A stretch of DNA of 7,766 nucleotides from Bacillota bacterium (lineage in GTDB: Bacteria; Bacillota; Thermosediminibacteria; Thermosediminibacterales; Thermosediminibacteraceae). Every line of letters begins with the position of its first letter. The first letter of the stretch is position 1. This document shows positions 6,400 through 7,766 of the stretch, one piece after another. Location: assembly GCA_003242255.1 (NCBI GenBank), contig QGUT01000071.1, positions 1 through 7,766 of the forward strand, written 5' to 3'. Position numbers and translations under genes: made by a program. Under the pieces are notes generated by a model, which did not search any database, was not told the origin of the DNA, and saw nothing but the letters and a program-made list of their open reading frames with translations.

Positions 6400-7080
6400 A
6401 TGATAGAACTGATAGGCATCAATAAATCCTACGGCAAGGGCAAAAACGAACTTCCGATATTGAAGAACATAAACCTGAAGATTGAAGAGGGAGAATACGT
6501 GGCGGTAGTGGGGCCTTCGGGCTCCGGCAAGACTACGCTCATGAACATCCTGGGCATGATAGACGTGGCCACGTCGGGAGAATACTTATTCGAGGGAAGA
6601 CCCGTGTCCAAGCTGACGGAGAGGGAGCTGGCGAAGATAAGGAACAGGAAAATAGGCTTCGTCTTCCAGAGCTTCAACCTGATACCCGAGCTGAACGCCC
6701 TCGAAAACGTGGAACTTCCCATGATCTACGCCGGCATAAAACCTTCCGAGCGAAAAAAACGAGCCGCCGAACTTCTTTCCCTCATGGGACTGGCCGACAG
6801 GCTTTCGCACAGGCCTTCGCAGCTTTCCGGCGGCCAGCAGCAGAGGGTCGCCATCGCCAGAGCCCTCGCCACCGACCCTCCCATCATCCTCGCCGACGAA
6901 CCCACGGGAAATCTGGACTCTAAAGCGGGTTCCGACGTGATAAACATACTGGAATCCCTCAACACCCGGGGTAAGACCGTAATCCTCATAACCCACGACC
7001 GGGAGATAGCTTCGCGGGCCAGGCGCAGGATTGAGATACGGGACGGAATGATAATTCGAGATGAAAGGACGGGGGTATAG
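6400..7080 (+). CDS. ABC transporter ATP-binding protein, MacB/LolD/YknY type
   Basis: Cytoplasmic ATPase powering the MacA-MacB-like exporter; 226 aa from the ATG at 6400, normal length for the LolD/YknY group. All nucleotide-binding motifs are intact: Walker A GPSGSGKTT (38-46), Q-loop FVFQSFNLIPE with Q90, ABC signature LSGGQQQ (142-148), Walker B IILADEP (162-168) with catalytic E167, D-loop NLDS (171-174), and switch histidine H199 in ITHDRE. The FVFQSFNLIPxLxxxENVELPM stretch is typical of the MacB/LolD family. The ATPase is a separate protein and not fused to the permease as in Gram-negative MacB, which matches the YknXYZ layout of Firmicutes. It starts 5 nt after the adaptor stop, and its TAG directly abuts the permease ATG. 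Confidence 0.96.
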   Translation: MIELIGINKSYGKGKNELPILKNINLKIEEGEYVAVVGPSGSGKTTLMNILGMIDVATSGEYLFEGRPVSKLTERELAKIRNRKIGFVFQSFNLIPELNALENVELPMIYAGIKPSERKKRAAELLSLMGLADRLSHRPSQLSGGQQQRVAIARALATDPPIILADEPTGNLDSKAGSDVINILESLNTRGKTVILITHDREIASRARRRIEIRDGMIIRDERTGV

Positions 7081-7766
7081 ATGTCTTTCTTAGCACACAC
7101 TGCGATGGCCTTGAGAAGCATAAGCCGCAAGAAAATGCGTTCCTTTCTCACGATGCTGGGCGTGATAATAGGCGTAGCTTCGGTAATCACTCTGGTGGCC
7201 ATAACTCAGGGCTCCGCCTCCAGGATTGAGGAAAGCATAAGGGGCCTCGGCGCCAATCTCATAGCGATAAACATCACCGGCAGGGGTCCCCAAAGCTCCC
7301 TGACTTACTCCGAATTCCGGGAGCTGGTATCGAACAATCCTTATATAAGCGCTGCCGCTCCGGTGGCGAGCACCCGATTGAGGGCCGTATACAAAGGCGA
7401 GAACCTGGACGTCAATTTGACAGGAACCACCGCCGAATACCCCTCGGTGCGAAATCTCACCGTCGCTCGGGGAAGATTTTTCACCAATATGGAGGTCGAA
7501 GAGCGAAGGAGCGTGGCAGTAATCGGCAACGCCGTGGCAGAAGAACTTTTCCCGGGGGAAGACCCGGTAGGCCGGGAACTCAGGGTCAAAAACCGCATTT
7601 TTAAAATAATCGGAGTCCTCGCCTCCCAGGGCAGCATCATAGCCGGTTCCGAGGACGAGGTGGTATACGTTCCCATCACCATCTCCCGCACCCTGACCGG
7701 TTCCAGCGGAATAAGGCAGATATACATGCAGGCTGCGTCCGAAGACACCGTGCAGCCCGCAATAAA
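7081..7766 (+). CDS. MacB/YknZ-like ABC transporter permease, N-terminal part (partial)
   Basis: Membrane subunit of the ABC exporter, cut by the window end after about 228 codons; the family is usually near 400 aa with four TM helices. The opening, MALRSISRKKMRSFLTMLG, is the amphipathic start typical of MacB/FtsX-like permeases. It runs into TM1 at ~22-43 (VIIGVASVITLVAI). The rest is the extracytoplasmic MacB_PCD domain, with the usual phrases VARGRFFT (~138-145), SVAVIGNAVAEELFPGEDPVG (~154-174) and FKIIGVL (~183-189). The last three TM helices lie beyond the window. The ATG immediately follows the ATPase stop codon with no gap. GGGGG at 7071-7075 and AGGA at 7066-7069 are the candidate ribosome sites. 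Substrates cannot be deduced; known relatives move peptides, toxins or macrolides. Confidence 0.94.
   Translation, partial: MSFLAHTAMALRSISRKKMRSFLTMLGVIIGVASVITLVAITQGSASRIEESIRGLGANLIAINITGRGPQSSLTYSEFRELVSNNPYISAAAPVASTRLRAVYKGENLDVNLTGTTAEYPSVRNLTVARGRFFTNMEVEERRSVAVIGNAVAEELFPGEDPVGRELRVKNRIFKIIGVLASQGSIIAGSEDEVVYVPITISRTLTGSSGIRQIYMQAASEDTVQPAI

Noticed and set aside
1..7766. CRISPR array, tRNA, rRNA, riboswitch or prophage features
   Set aside because: No spaced direct repeats, cloverleaf-like stretches or phage-type genes were seen. Apart from the gap at 4723-4786, all sequence is accounted for by protein-coding genes with gaps under 20 bases.

Overview
The window holds two multidrug or small-molecule efflux systems placed head to head. 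Codon use (many ATA, AGA/AGG and GAA codons), strong GGAGG-type ribosome sites, GTG and TTG starts, a YknX/YknY/YknZ-like gene set and a SwrC-like RND pump all suggest a Firmicute (Bacillota), perhaps a thermophilic clostridial lineage such as Thermosediminibacterales. That placement is an inference from sequence style. A diderm lineage is possible, because the RND system includes a TolC-family protein and an adaptor with a TolC-docking motif.

Layout, left to right. Bases 1-18 match the Nextera/Tn5 mosaic-end adapter, so the left edge is a contig end carrying library adapter. From 371 leftwards is the 5' part of a TolC-family gene with a TTG start. Bases 389-3478 (minus) encode an HAE1-type RND pump of 1029 aa. 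Bases 3475-4722 (minus) encode its lipoprotein adaptor, with a GTG start. The three genes form a tight leftward operon in the order adaptor, pump, outer-membrane-type channel. A leftward sigma-A-like promoter (TTGAAA, 17 bp, TAATAT; 4777-4805) precedes it. Just downstream of the predicted start site lies a perfect 16-bp palindrome of the kind TetR-family repressors bind (4750-4765).

To the right, 4787-6394 (plus) reads as a second adaptor of MacA/YknX type. It is followed by a MacB/LolD-type ABC ATPase (6400-7080) and the start of its MacB-like permease (7081 to the window end). These make a rightward ABC export operon.

The region around 4809-4880 does not look normal. The first ~28 codons of the second adaptor have no membrane anchor and no ribosome site. 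The same bases read on the minus strand as the plausible C-terminal end of another protein, with a stop at 4809-4811. This points to a breakpoint at roughly 4862-4879, either a natural deletion or inversion that removed the adaptor's N-terminus, or a chimera from amplification or assembly. The rest of the window is dense, ordinary coding sequence.
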